NCBI GenBank assembly: GCA_014237395.1
Contig: JABZFP010000002.1
Coordinates: forward strand, 1 to 50,465
DNA: 50,465 nucleotides
DNA from: Desulfobacteraceae bacterium
Lineage (GTDB): Bacteria > Desulfobacterota > Desulfobacteria > Desulfobacterales > UBA5852
Direction: 5' to 3'
Positions within the stretch are counted from its first letter, which is position 1; each line of letters opens with the position of its first letter. Made by a program: the position numbers and the translations under genes. Below are positions 8,619 to 16,564 of the stretch, in pieces. Under the pieces are notes generated by a model. It had not been told where the DNA came from. It did no database searches and saw only the letters and a list, made by a program, of their open reading frames with translations.

Positions 8619-8953
8619 AATGTATTATAACTTTTAAATCTGCCGATTGATTCACTCAGGCAATAGACTCTCCATCCAATGGAAAAGAAAAAAGTTATTC
8701 TTGAGCAGCTATTTCCCGCCAAGGCGATAGCATGACGCTTAGTTACTGGGGGCATAATTACTCACGCGAAGCCGCTTAGCTCGCTAAGAACCGTAATAAA
8801 AACATCCGGCTCTTTTTGGCCGGAGGCCAAGTCACCCATTGGTATTATTCCTCTTGGCGTGATTCAGGGCTTTGCATGAGTCACGTGGTTTTCCGGTTAT
8901 CCTTTGCATGTGTTGCGGCATGACGTGTGTCATAACATGCTATGGCAGTATTT
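8619..8953. other. intergenic, no gene seen
   Basis: Between the operator array and the 3' end of the histidine kinase gene. I see short dyads (CTTAG-CTCG-CTAAG near 8776 and ATGAC-GTGT-GTCAT near 8922, just past the kinase stop) but no T-run that would make either a clear terminator, and no open frame with a ribosome-binding site. Confidence 0.5.
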
Positions 8954-11587
8954 CTATCTTTCCAGCTCCTGCTTGACCGCGAGCCCCAATCTTTCCAACG
9001 TGATCGGTTTCTTGAGAAATTGGCCGGCACCCAGCCGTTGGGCTTCCAGCACGTCTTCCGTCTCGGCGAAGCCGCTGATGATGATGGCCTTTTGCCGGGG
9101 ATGGGTTTGGGCGATCTGCTCGTAGGTCTCGCGGCCGTTCATGCCCGGATCCATGATCATATCGAGCAACACTAGATCCACCGCGTGGGTTTGCAGATAG
9201 GCAACGGCGTCTTCGCCGCTGGAAACGGCCTGCGGTCGATAGCCGAGAACCTCCAGCATCCGGCAGGAAATATCGCGCTGACTGGATTCATCGTCGACCA
9301 CCAGGATTCTCTGGCCGCGGCCTTTATAGCTCTGCGTTGCGGCGGGAAGGTCCTTGGTCGGCATTGCCTCCCGCGTGGCCGGGAAATACAGTTCGAAGGT
9401 GGTGCCCTTATCGCTGGTCAGCACATCGATGTAGCCTTTGTGGTCCATCAGGATATTCCAGACGACGGCCAACCCCAGACCGGTGCCGCTGCGTCCCATG
9501 ACCTTTTTGGTATAGAAGGGTTCGAATATCCGTTTGAGGTCGTCCGGGGAGATGCCCAGGCCGTCGTCCGACACGGACAGGACCACATATTCACCGACGG
9601 CGACGTCGTCATAGCCCCTGAGAGGACGATCCAGATAGCGGTTCGTTGTCGCGAGGGTGACCTGGCCGCGGCCATCGATGGACTCGACGGCGTTGGACAC
9701 GAGGTTCATTACCGCCTTGCCGATGTGGACCGGCGAACCGCTGATATTCAAGAGATCGACCGCCAAATCGGCCTTGACGGTCACGTCGGGAGAATGCCGC
9801 TTGATTTGATCGAACTCAGGGGAATGGAGGTAGGTTTCGACGAGATCGTTGATGTTCAGCAGCTGCCGGGGCATGGCGACACCCCTCGCCACCGTCAGGA
9901 GATCCTGGACGATGTCGACCGCCCGCTTGCCGGACTCCTGGATGGTCTCGATGGGATTGCGCAATTTGCTGTCGGGCGGCAAGTCCAGCAGGAGCAGCTC
10001 GGGGTAGCTCACGATGCCGGAGAGGACATTGTTCAAATCGTGGGCCACACCGCCGGCCAGAAGTCCCAGGGACTCCATTTTTTTCGACCGAGCGAGCTTT
10101 TCTTCACTCTCCCGCAGGGCCTCGGCTGCCTGCCGGCGCTCGGTGATATCCCTGGCGATGCCGAGCACGATATTCTCGTGCCCGATCATGATCGGAATGG
10201 TATTGACCTCCACCGTTACCTGGCCGCCGTCTTTCCTTATCAACCTGAATTCATCCGGGCCGGTCGGTTTGCCGTCCAAATTCAGCGCCAATAGTTCGAG
10301 GGCCTTCGGCACGTCTTCTTCCGGCATCAAATCGAGTTCGAGGAAGTTCTTTCCGATCAGTTCCTTTCGTGTATATCCGAGCAGTTCTTCGGCCTTTTTG
10401 TTGCCATCGATAAAACTGCCGTCAAGATCGGTCAAATAGTAGGCTTCCGGGGCATATTCGAATAGCCGTCTGAAACGGTCTTCGCTCTCTTTTAGTGTCC
10501 CCTGGCTTTGGGCCAGGGTATCGGCCATATCGTGAAACGCCCTGGTCAGGGTGAGAAACTCGTCGGGGGCCGCCGCTAGGGTGCTGCGGGCCTCGAGATC
10601 CCCCCGCGCATAGCGACGGGAGAGTTCCATCAGGCTTTCAATGGGAGAGAGCAGGGTTTTCTTGGCGATGAGCATGGAAATAAAGAGGGCCAGCACGGCC
10701 GCGGCGACCAGCAGCAGCAGGTTGCGCTTCAAGTGGGCGTTGGCCGGCGCCAGGACATGGGCCTCGGGGATGCCGGTCCACACATACATGTAAGGGGGGT
10801 CTTCGGGTTCGAAACGAACCGGCTCGAAGGCAAATATGCGACGAACCCCGTCGGAGCCTTGACCCGAAAAGATGCCCGGTTTGCCGGCCAGGTGGGCTTT
10901 TTCCCAGGAACTCTTTTTTATCGGTTGGCCGATGGGATTGGTGTCTTTAAGCGATGGATAATAAAAAAGGCGGATCCCCTGGTGGTCCGTCACGGCGACA
11001 AAGGATTGTTCCGGCAGATTGGAGACGTCGTAGAACTTGGCGAAATCAGCCAGCCGGATGGCCGCCGTCAGCACACCCCGGAGCTGCTTGTCCGGGTCGT
11101 AGACCGGATGCGCGAACGCAAAGGCCGGTGTCCCCGAGCCGGTCCGGGAAATGATGTACTCGCCCACGGAGAAAGCTTCCCGTTCCATTGCCGCGCGCAC
11201 ATGTTTACGGTCGGCGAGATCGGTGATCCTCAGGGGGCTACCGGCGACCTGCACGACGCCGTGCCGATCCGTCAGGGCAAAGTTGAGGTAATCGGGGTGC
11301 TGTTCGAGCATCGCCCCCAAAATCTGCCGGCACTGCTCCCGGTCCATACGCTGGACTTGTGGCAGGAGCGCCAGGGTTGCCAGCATCTGCCGAACGGAGC
11401 GGCTGAATTCCTGCTGGGATTCCGCCATGGCATGGGTCAGCAGCAGGGTATTCTGCCGGGCGTCTTCAATCGAGCGCCGGCGATCCTCCAGCCCGGAATA
11501 CAGGATGATTGCCAGGGCCGGCAGGATCGCCAGGAATACGATGGCGAATAAACTGCTGCGGATGGAATGCAATCGGAACATGGTCAT
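8954..11587 (-). CDS. hybrid sensor histidine kinase (Cache-HAMP-PAS-HK-REC)
   Basis: 877 residues, inner-membrane sensor. Order: TM1 about 13-31; periplasmic double-Cache domain about 33-285; TM2 about 288-308; HAMP about 310-362; PAS about 370-485; dimerisation/phosphoacceptor domain with AGGVAHDLNN (His516); ATPase with N box (VMNLVSNAVES), G1 (SDDGLGI) and G2 (GTGLGL); then receiver about 758-877 with phosphoacceptor Asp809 in LVLLDMIMD. Cache domains usually bind small ligands such as amino or carboxylic acids; the ligand here is unknown. Start at 11587 has GAGG six bases upstream. No separate response regulator is adjacent, so the output partner is unlinked. The two-peptide bicistron lies upstream in the same direction but is separated by a terminator. 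Confidence 0.9.
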   Translation of the reverse strand: MTMFRLHSIRSSLFAIVFLAILPALAIILYSGLEDRRRSIEDARQNTLLLTHAMAESQQEFSRSVRQMLATLALLPQVQRMDREQCRQILGAMLEQHPDYLNFALTDRHGVVQVAGSPLRITDLADRKHVRAAMEREAFSVGEYIISRTGSGTPAFAFAHPVYDPDKQLRGVLTAAIRLADFAKFYDVSNLPEQSFVAVTDHQGIRLFYYPSLKDTNPIGQPIKKSSWEKAHLAGKPGIFSGQGSDGVRRIFAFEPVRFEPEDPPYMYVWTGIPEAHVLAPANAHLKRNLLLLVAAAVLALFISMLIAKKTLLSPIESLMELSRRYARGDLEARSTLAAAPDEFLTLTRAFHDMADTLAQSQGTLKESEDRFRRLFEYAPEAYYLTDLDGSFIDGNKKAEELLGYTRKELIGKNFLELDLMPEEDVPKALELLALNLDGKPTGPDEFRLIRKDGGQVTVEVNTIPIMIGHENIVLGIARDITERRQAAEALRESEEKLARSKKMESLGLLAGGVAHDLNNVLSGIVSYPELLLLDLPPDSKLRNPIETIQESGKRAVDIVQDLLTVARGVAMPRQLLNINDLVETYLHSPEFDQIKRHSPDVTVKADLAVDLLNISGSPVHIGKAVMNLVSNAVESIDGRGQVTLATTNRYLDRPLRGYDDVAVGEYVVLSVSDDGLGISPDDLKRIFEPFYTKKVMGRSGTGLGLAVVWNILMDHKGYIDVLTSDKGTTFELYFPATREAMPTKDLPAATQSYKGRGQRILVVDDESSQRDISCRMLEVLGYRPQAVSSGEDAVAYLQTHAVDLVLLDMIMDPGMNGRETYEQIAQTHPRQKAIIISGFAETEDVLEAQRLGAGQFLKKPITLERLGLAVKQELER

Positions 11588-12075
11588 TCCACACCTCTAA
11601 CGGGGGCAGGTCTGCACTTTTGGCATTCCGGACCCAACAAGGTGCTATTCTTCATTTTTAAAATACCAACGCCGCTTGGGATATACTCTGGATACGCTTG
11701 GCATCGTCAATCGTCAAGTCCGGATATCCCCATAGGCATCGGTCGTTAATCGCGGGGCCTTGAGATATTTTTTTGACGCCGGGTGCCGGGCATGACGTCA
11801 ACGTCTATGAATTAGGACAAGGATGAAGGCGGATTACCCTGATAAAGCTTTTTCTCATGCAAAGGCGCCAAGACGCCCAGAATTTATCATTTAGCAACAG
11901 ATTCAAATGGATGAGCATGGATCAACCTTTGTTTCCTTCTTTGAATCGCTGGATTCCAGAAGATTATACGCTATGTGTGACAAAGATCGGGGCAACGGAC
12001 CTGGACCGGTGGCTGAAGTTTCTTTGAGACAGACCTCCGGCTGCCACCGGTGTCAGCTCACCCGATCATGAGCAC
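11588..12075. other. intergenic, no supported gene
   Basis: Leader region of the histidine kinase on the minus strand. It contains a stretch (around 11,860) resembling the dispersed GCAAAGGCGCCAAGACGC-type repeats common in deltaproteobacterial genomes, and a short plus-strand frame (about 11,911-12,027) that has no ribosome-binding site. I would not annotate a gene. Confidence 0.4.
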
Positions 12076-12107
12076 AAAAAAAGGCAGAGCCTCAAAGAGG
12101 CTCTGCC
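12076..12107 (-). terminator. rho-independent terminator of the peptide bicistron
   Basis: A perfect 11-bp GC-rich stem (12083-12093 with 12097-12107) and AAA loop, followed on the minus strand by seven T (plus-strand A at 12076-12082). It ends transcription coming from the two small frames at 12.2-12.5 kb and insulates the histidine kinase gene. Confidence 0.9.
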
Positions 12108-12213
12108 CGTTTCATCCCGTCTCCAGGATCTATTTCCAGTTTCCACAAGGCAACACAGTTCGGTTCAGCGGGGTATCAATTGGGTGCCTTAATGTTGAAG
12201 CTCTGCCGTTTTC

Positions 12214-12306
12214 TTAGATTTTGCAGGTCGCAAACTTGTTAAGGTCCGCGACACAGCTGTTGATGTAGTACCCGAGGATCGTAATTGTCAGTATCGTTCC
12301 TATCAT
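12214..12306 (-). CDS. 30-aa hydrophobic peptide with two cysteines
   Basis: Starts at ATG 12306 behind a near-perfect Shine-Dalgarno, AAAGGAGGTG, with its core 7 bases from the start. The product is MIGTILTITILGYYINSCVA followed by DLNKFATCKI: a hydrophobic, possibly membrane-spanning N-terminal half, then a short polar tail, with Cys18 and Cys28. It is the second gene of a bicistron, 19 bases after the stop of the 44-aa frame, and is followed by a strong terminator. A longer frame in the same phase (to 12597) lacks any start signal. I do not recognise a family. Candidates are a small membrane protein, a toxin-like peptide or a secreted peptide precursor; no modification or export genes are next to it. 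Confidence 0.6.
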   Translation of the reverse strand: MIGTILTITILGYYINSCVADLNKFATCKI

Positions 12307-12325
12307 GAGGGCACCTCCTTTGAAA

Positions 12326-12460
12326 TTATCCTGCGACGTCGATTCCCAGGTCACATCCCAGATGGGGATCCGGTTTCTCACATTCGTGATTCTGAGCGCG
12401 GGTATCAACATGACCTTCGTTGTCGTCTTCGGTGTAGTCGTCCGTGCGTGTATTTTCCAT
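12326..12460 (-). CDS. 44-aa acidic peptide with two cysteines
   Basis: Starts at ATG 12460 with AAGGAG eight bases upstream. The product begins MENTRTDDYTEDDNEGH and ends PHLGCDLGIDVAG: strongly acidic, no hydrophobic segment, Cys27 and Cys36 nine residues apart. It is in a different frame from the 30-aa peptide gene that follows. The two strong ribosome-binding sites, short spacing and shared terminator make it likely that both are translated. Function unknown. It could be a partner, immunity or leader-like peptide for the hydrophobic one; this is inference. Confidence 0.6.
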   Translation of the reverse strand: MENTRTDDYTEDDNEGHVDTRAQNHECEKPDPHLGCDLGIDVAG

Positions 12461-12579
12461 GGTGGTTCTCCTTGTCGTTTGCTTGGTTGTGGGTTGCTGT
12501 CTTTTCTACCTGACAAGTTAGCCACGGGATGCGATCTGACAACAGGAGAGGATTTGGAGCTTTTCAATAGGTAGAAACT

Positions 12580-12607
12580 ATTATAGTCGATTTTCAATTC
12601 GTGACAC
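12580..12607 (-). promoter_or_regulatory. putative promoter of the peptide bicistron
   Basis: On the minus strand a perfect -10 TATAAT (12580-12585) has a 4/6 -35 match GTGTCA sixteen bases upstream. It would give a leader of roughly 110 bases before the first small frame. Confidence 0.45.
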
Positions 12608-12711
12608 TGTGGCGAAACAAAGCCATTGGCACAAAGTGGCGTTGGTTATCGCAACCGCACGGAGGGACGCTTAGGTCGGCTTGATTCCCCTTCAACCCCT
12701 GGGGATCCTGT

Positions 12712-12806
12712 AAAACGAAACAAGGGGCTACGGAATAAACCGTAACCCCTTGATATCATTGGTGCCGAGGGACAGATTTGAACTGCCGACACGGGGATTT
12801 TCAGTC
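12712..12806. repeat. attL: left 95-bp direct repeat of the tRNA-Phe element
   Basis: Matches 24800-24894 over 95 bases with one mismatch (A here, G there, in the loop of the hairpin). It consists of the 3' 47 bases of tRNA-Phe (12760-12806, reverse orientation) and the tRNA's downstream terminator hairpin (12722-12751). Since the complete tRNA is at the right end, this copy is the displaced original 3' end left by integration. Confidence 0.92.
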
Positions 12807-13416
12807 TGTCCAAGCCATTGAAATCGTTTTGTTTAATGTTTTTTAGTAGTGTTGGTCTCTATATGATTTCAGCAAGTTGAGGGCAATCATGTTATACGGT
12901 GGTTGCCCTTCATATTGGATGATTTTTGACATTGTGGAGACCAAATGGAGACCGCCGAACAGGGTAAACATGGTGGTATCCAAGGGCAGAGGCAGCACAC
13001 CCCATTGCGTGTAGAACTTCCCGACAATAGCCTCTTGGTGCTTAGTCTTTCATCTGATATTTAATCACATGTTTTGACATCCGCGATTTTCGTGGGATAC
13101 TCTCAATTAATCACCAATTGCATCAACATTTGGTTTGGGTAGGATCCCTCTCCAATTCACCGATCTGATGATTTTATCAGTTGTTTGTAGGGATTTTCGC
13201 ATAACAACAATAATCATTGAGAAATACCGCTCGGATGATTTCTGAGCTAACACTGGCAAATTTGTCAAAAGGGTTTGAATTATAGGATAATAGTGGTTGT
13301 GGAGAGGTGAGTTTGCGATGGGTCATACTTTACAGGGGGAAATTTTTGAGGTTAAATAGTATAATGATTATAGTGCCGAAAGTAGAATTCCCACTCAATA
13401 TATTATTAAGGCGATA
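12807..13416. other. left end of the element, non-coding
   Basis: About 600 bases without a supported gene. It has a 20-base copy (12934-12953) of the sequence just inside the right repeat, an inverted GGTCTC at 12854, and a dyad AGGGCAA/TTGCCCT around 12,870-12,905. These are candidate integrase or excisionase binding sites. The reading phase around the 20-base copy also resembles the end of an integrase gene, so part may be an integrase remnant. Confidence 0.45.
12934..12953 (+). repeat. arm-type repeat, left copy
   Basis: GTGGAGACCAAATGGAGACC, identical to 24780-24799. It contains two direct TGGAGACC units 11 bases apart. The left copy lies 128 bases inside attL, the right copy directly inside attR. 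Confidence 0.6.
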
Positions 13417-14235
13417 TTGAACCAATCTCTGAGAGCCACTTATATGGGAACTGATAAAGACTGGGAAAAATGGGGAGCAACGGACCCATATTTTGGTGTC
13501 CTAAGTAGCGAACAATTTCGCGCAGACAAAATAAACAAATCTGTAAAGGATCAATTCTTTGATTCAGGGAAAAGACACGTCAAAAGAGTCATTGAAACAA
13601 TACGGGAACATTTCGACCCTAAGTTTTCCCCAATTTCTGCACTCGATTTTGGCTGTGGAGTCGGTCGGTTAGTCATACCATTAGCGGGGCTCGCGAATGA
13701 GGTGGTCGGAGTTGATGTATCGCCTTCGATGCTTTCCGAAGCGGCAAAGAACTGTGAGTTGGCGAATGTCAGAAACGTCACTTTTATCCAACTAAAAGAC
13801 TTGTCAAACGTGACGGGACAATTTGATTTAGTGCATTCATATATCGTTTTCCAACATATCTCCTGGATTCGCGGGCGTATACTTATTCAGACATTGTCGG
13901 AGCGAGTTCAGCCTGGCGGCTATATAGCCATCCATGTCTTCACCTCTTGTAATGCCCCTAAATTAATCCGTGCGTTAGTTCGACTTAGATATATTTTCCC
14001 ACCCTTCAATTGGCTCAGAAACATAGCAAAGGGGCGGCCAGCGTTTGAGCCAGCAATGCAACTCCACACCTACGATTTGTCTACCATCAAAAGCGATCTT
14101 GTAGCCCGCAACTTCAAAATACCTCTGTGCATAGATGAGCCTACTGGCAGTGAATTCACCAGCACGCTCTTATTTGCACTTCGTATGCCGCCTAACGATT
14201 CATTCAAGCCGATGCCGCTCCACGGCGTAACTTAA
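13417..14235 (+). CDS. class I SAM-dependent methyltransferase
   Basis: 272 residues, Rossmann-fold methyltransferase of the Methyltransf_11/25 type. Motif I is LDFGCGVGRLV (about residues 71-81), followed by the acidic loop VVGVDVSPSML; the motif IV region is FDLVHSYIVFQHI. The substrate cannot be read from sequence. TTG at 13417 has AAGG six bases upstream; ATG at 13444 gives MGTDKDWEKWG, which is how relatives usually begin, but has no good ribosome-binding site. It is the first cargo gene of the element and stands alone, with a minus-strand frame converging on it. Confidence 0.8.
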   Translation: MNQSLRATYMGTDKDWEKWGATDPYFGVLSSEQFRADKINKSVKDQFFDSGKRHVKRVIETIREHFDPKFSPISALDFGCGVGRLVIPLAGLANEVVGVDVSPSMLSEAAKNCELANVRNVTFIQLKDLSNVTGQFDLVHSYIVFQHISWIRGRILIQTLSERVQPGGYIAIHVFTSCNAPKLIRALVRLRYIFPPFNWLRNIAKGRPAFEPAMQLHTYDLSTIKSDLVARNFKIPLCIDEPTGSEFTSTLLFALRMPPNDSFKPMPLHGVT

Positions 14236-14297
14236 TTCAGGCGTTTCAGATACCTCCAACTAGTCGCAGGTTTCGAATGTGTTGTGATATCATCGAT

Positions 14298-14543
14298 CTA
14301 CACCAACGCCTCGATCCGTTTTTCGATCCTGACCATTGCTCTCTCAATCCTATCCCGCTCTGCCTCAAGCTCGGAGACCTGTCTATGAGCCATCATTTTG
14401 CGGTCATCCAGATAGGAATTGGTGGACCATAAATCAGATTGTAATAAGAGCCTCGCCCTAACCAGATGATCCTTGTCCATGCCCGTGATGCTCTGCTCTA
14501 CCTGCTCTAATAGATACCAATGTTGCATAGCGGCCCCCTGCAT
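14298..14543 (-). CDS. small hypothetical protein with C-terminal coiled coil
   Basis: 81 residues from 14543, or 76 from ATG 14528, which has AGGGGG five bases upstream and is my preferred start (MQHWYLLEQVEQ). The last 30 residues (VSELEAERDRIERAMVRIEK) form a charged helix likely to be a coiled coil. No family recognised. Single gene in the element. Confidence 0.45.
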   Translation of the reverse strand: MQGAAMQHWYLLEQVEQSITGMDKDHLVRARLLLQSDLWSTNSYLDDRKMMAHRQVSELEAERDRIERAMVRIEKRIEALV

Positions 14544-14768
14544 ATCAAATTTTGAGTCCGCTATAACATGATCGCGTGACAGATTCGGTCACACGTCAGC
14601 CAGAATTATTGCCGTTCCCATTCATATCGTCGAGGAACCAAATCAATATATGGGATAATGCTTGATATTGATATGCGTTTTGTTATGATATTATAAAGAC
14701 TAAATGGAGATCATATTCACGCCCTTCAAATCTCCTTTAAGGCATTATATTCTGTTAGAGCGTAAAAC

Positions 14769-14795
14769 CCCTCGAAATTTTCAAATTTGAGAGGG
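14769..14795 (+). promoter_or_regulatory. hairpin covering a ribosome-binding site
   Basis: CCCTC (14769-14773) can pair with GAGGG (14791-14795), and AAATTT (14775-14780) with AAATTT (14783-14788), across a two-base turn. The right arm holds the Shine-Dalgarno GAGAGGG of the protease lipoprotein gene starting at 14799, so the fold would hide it. The AU-rich top would open easily, as in RNA thermometers; this is inference. Confidence 0.4.
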
Positions 14796-14798
14796 AAA

Positions 14799-15923
14799 AT
14801 GTTCAAAAAATGCTATCCCTTAACTATCCTCCTGTGCTTTTTCATCATCAACAGTTGTGGCGTATACCAAACTGTTCATAATTCATCTGTAGCATCTGTC
14901 AAAAGTAATAAGATTAGAATCGGGATGACAAAAAGTGAAGTAGAAAACACATTATGGGTTCGCAATGATGAAGCTGAAACCATGATTGACGAAGATGGGA
15001 ATATTCTTCTTGTCAAGTGGTACAGAATTAAATTCGATACGAAAGATAAAACACCATTTATTTATAAAGATGATAGATTGATTGGATGGGGTAAAGATTA
15101 TCTTTTAGTTAGTAAAGAATATATAAGAGATAAAATCCATGAGAGAAAAACCGCATCAGAAAAAAATAATGAGGCTACAAGAGTAGGACAAAGAAAGCCA
15201 CCTATAGAGGTGGTTGAACCTGATAAGGATGCTATTGAGCCATCCCGTATTGAGGAAAAAACCCCAATCAATCACGAGGTAAAGCCAAGAAATCCATACC
15301 GTTTGCACAGCACTGGTTCAGGTTTTTTTGTAAGCGGGGATGGATATATTCTCACCAATTATCATGTAATAAAAGGCGCTTCTGAAATTAGGATATCTTC
15401 CTTTGAATCCCCCCTTAAACTGATGGGGGTCGATAACCTAAACGATTTAGCACTATTAAAAATCAATCAAACTGAAAAATATTGCTGTGTATTTTGCAAT
15501 TTTCATGAATTGGGCGAAAATGTTGTCGTTGCGGGGTACCCATACCAGGGGATTTTATCCGATAGCTTAAACATAACTGAAGGTATTGTAAGTGGATTGT
15601 CTGGGGTTGGGAATGATAGTAGATTTTTACAAATTACAGCACCGCTTCAACCAGGCAATAGCGGCGGGCCTTTGATTAATCAAAAAGGGAATGTAGTCGG
15701 TGTGGTTACTGCCAAATTAAATGCACTTGAAATGGTTAAATACACGGGATCTATCCCTGAAAATGTCAATTTTGCATTAAAAAGTTCAATAATAACGAAT
15801 TTTTTGCAAGTGTATAATGTTCCTTTCACTATAACAAACTGCCAAACAATTAAGGAAATAAAGACCACTCAGATAGCAAGGCAGAGCCGTAGATTTGTGG
15901 TTTTGATAGAGAACTGGCAGTAA
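14799..15923 (+). CDS. lipoprotein with SmpA/BamE-like region and trypsin-like protease domain
   Basis: 374 residues from ATG 14799 (GAGAGGG upstream). Signal peptide with lipobox INSC, then residues about 35-110 with an SmpA/BamE-like pattern (IRIGMTKSEVENTLW), a charged linker about 115-170, and a chymotrypsin-fold protease domain of the DegP/S1C or related type from about 172. The catalytic triad is visible: His in LTNYHVI, Asp in NDLALLKI, Ser in QPGNSGGPL. No PDZ domain follows. It probably acts in the periplasm, anchored to a membrane, in quality control or processing. The next gene encodes another exported protein. Confidence 0.85.
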   Translation: MFKKCYPLTILLCFFIINSCGVYQTVHNSSVASVKSNKIRIGMTKSEVENTLWVRNDEAETMIDEDGNILLVKWYRIKFDTKDKTPFIYKDDRLIGWGKDYLLVSKEYIRDKIHERKTASEKNNEATRVGQRKPPIEVVEPDKDAIEPSRIEEKTPINHEVKPRNPYRLHSTGSGFFVSGDGYILTNYHVIKGASEIRISSFESPLKLMGVDNLNDLALLKINQTEKYCCVFCNFHELGENVVVAGYPYQGILSDSLNITEGIVSGLSGVGNDSRFLQITAPLQPGNSGGPLINQKGNVVGVVTAKLNALEMVKYTGSIPENVNFALKSSIITNFLQVYNVPFTITNCQTIKEIKTTQIARQSRRFVVLIENWQ

Positions 15924-16057
15924 TCATAAGATGATTTTTACATTTATCGGGTACTTGGATCTATATTTGGACTAAACTTAATAGGTCTTGCTGGATACAG
16001 GATCAAAAAGCTTAAGCCTGACAATCTAACGAATACATAATTTAGGGAGGTGGGATA

Positions 16058-16420
16058 ATGGACAAGAAAAAAACGTTTTTCATAGTCTTAATGTCATTCT
16101 TTTTCTTGGTTGGAACGATGGCTTTTGCCCAAGACACAAGGATTGGAGATACTTACTACCATAGTGATGGGTCATCAACTACAGGTATTGGTGATACTTA
16201 TTTCCATAGTGATGGGTCAAGTTCGACAAGTATCGGAGACACCACTTTTCACAGTAATGGGCAATCATCCACTCAAATAGGCGATACAACTTTTAACAGC
16301 GATGGGTCAAGTTCGACAAGAATCGGAGACACCTATTTTCATAGTGACGGTTCCAGTTCAACACGGATTGGTGACACAATTTACAACAGTGATGAAAATA
16401 CCAAAACATACGGCTGGTAA
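16058..16420 (+). CDS. secreted protein made of six 15-aa repeats
   Basis: 120 residues with a strong ribosome-binding site (GGGAGGTG) before the ATG. Residues 1-24 are a signal peptide ending in AFA. The whole mature chain is six repeats of a 15-residue unit, consensus IGDTYFHSDGSSSTR, the last one diverged. At the DNA level the unit is 45 bp and the copies are similar, so the array can expand or contract. The pattern I-G-[DN]-T-x-[YF]-x-[SN]-[DN]-G resembles short repeat proteins of unknown function found scattered in Proteobacteria. The repeats probably stack as a small beta-solenoid or surface appendage; the role is unknown. Confidence 0.8.
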   Translation: MDKKKTFFIVLMSFFFLVGTMAFAQDTRIGDTYYHSDGSSTTGIGDTYFHSDGSSSTSIGDTTFHSNGQSSTQIGDTTFNSDGSSSTRIGDTYFHSDGSSSTRIGDTIYNSDENTKTYGW

Positions 16421-16564
16421 TAGCGATTAAAATTCCATTGCAATGAAAATGGCAATCCATCTGACGTATTAATATCATTATACCGGGGATAGGGATCGCG
16501 ACCTGAAAAAGCGGTTTTCCTGGACCGCTTTCCCCGGCCCACCTTTCAGGCTGCGACAGGAGGC

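Noticed and set aside
8776..8860. Terminator for the nucleotidyltransferase or kinase region
   Set aside because: The dyads CTTAG/CTAAG and CCGGC/GCCGG have no T-run after them on either strand.
11860..12030. Plus-strand short frames (22 and about 38 codons) between the kinase and the peptide terminator
   Set aside because: No convincing ribosome-binding site for the longer one; the shorter covers a dispersed repeat-like stretch.
12214..12597. 127-aa minus-strand open frame covering the peptide region
   Set aside because: Its start has no ribosome-binding site and most of it lies out of frame with the 44-aa gene; the two small frames with strong sites explain the region better.
12760..12806. 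A second tRNA-Phe gene at the left end
   Set aside because: Only the 3' 47 bases are present; the D arm and acceptor 5' strand are missing, so it is the att copy.
16058..16420. CRISPR-like array at the 45-bp repeats
   Set aside because: The repeats are coding, contiguous without spacers, and follow a signal peptide.
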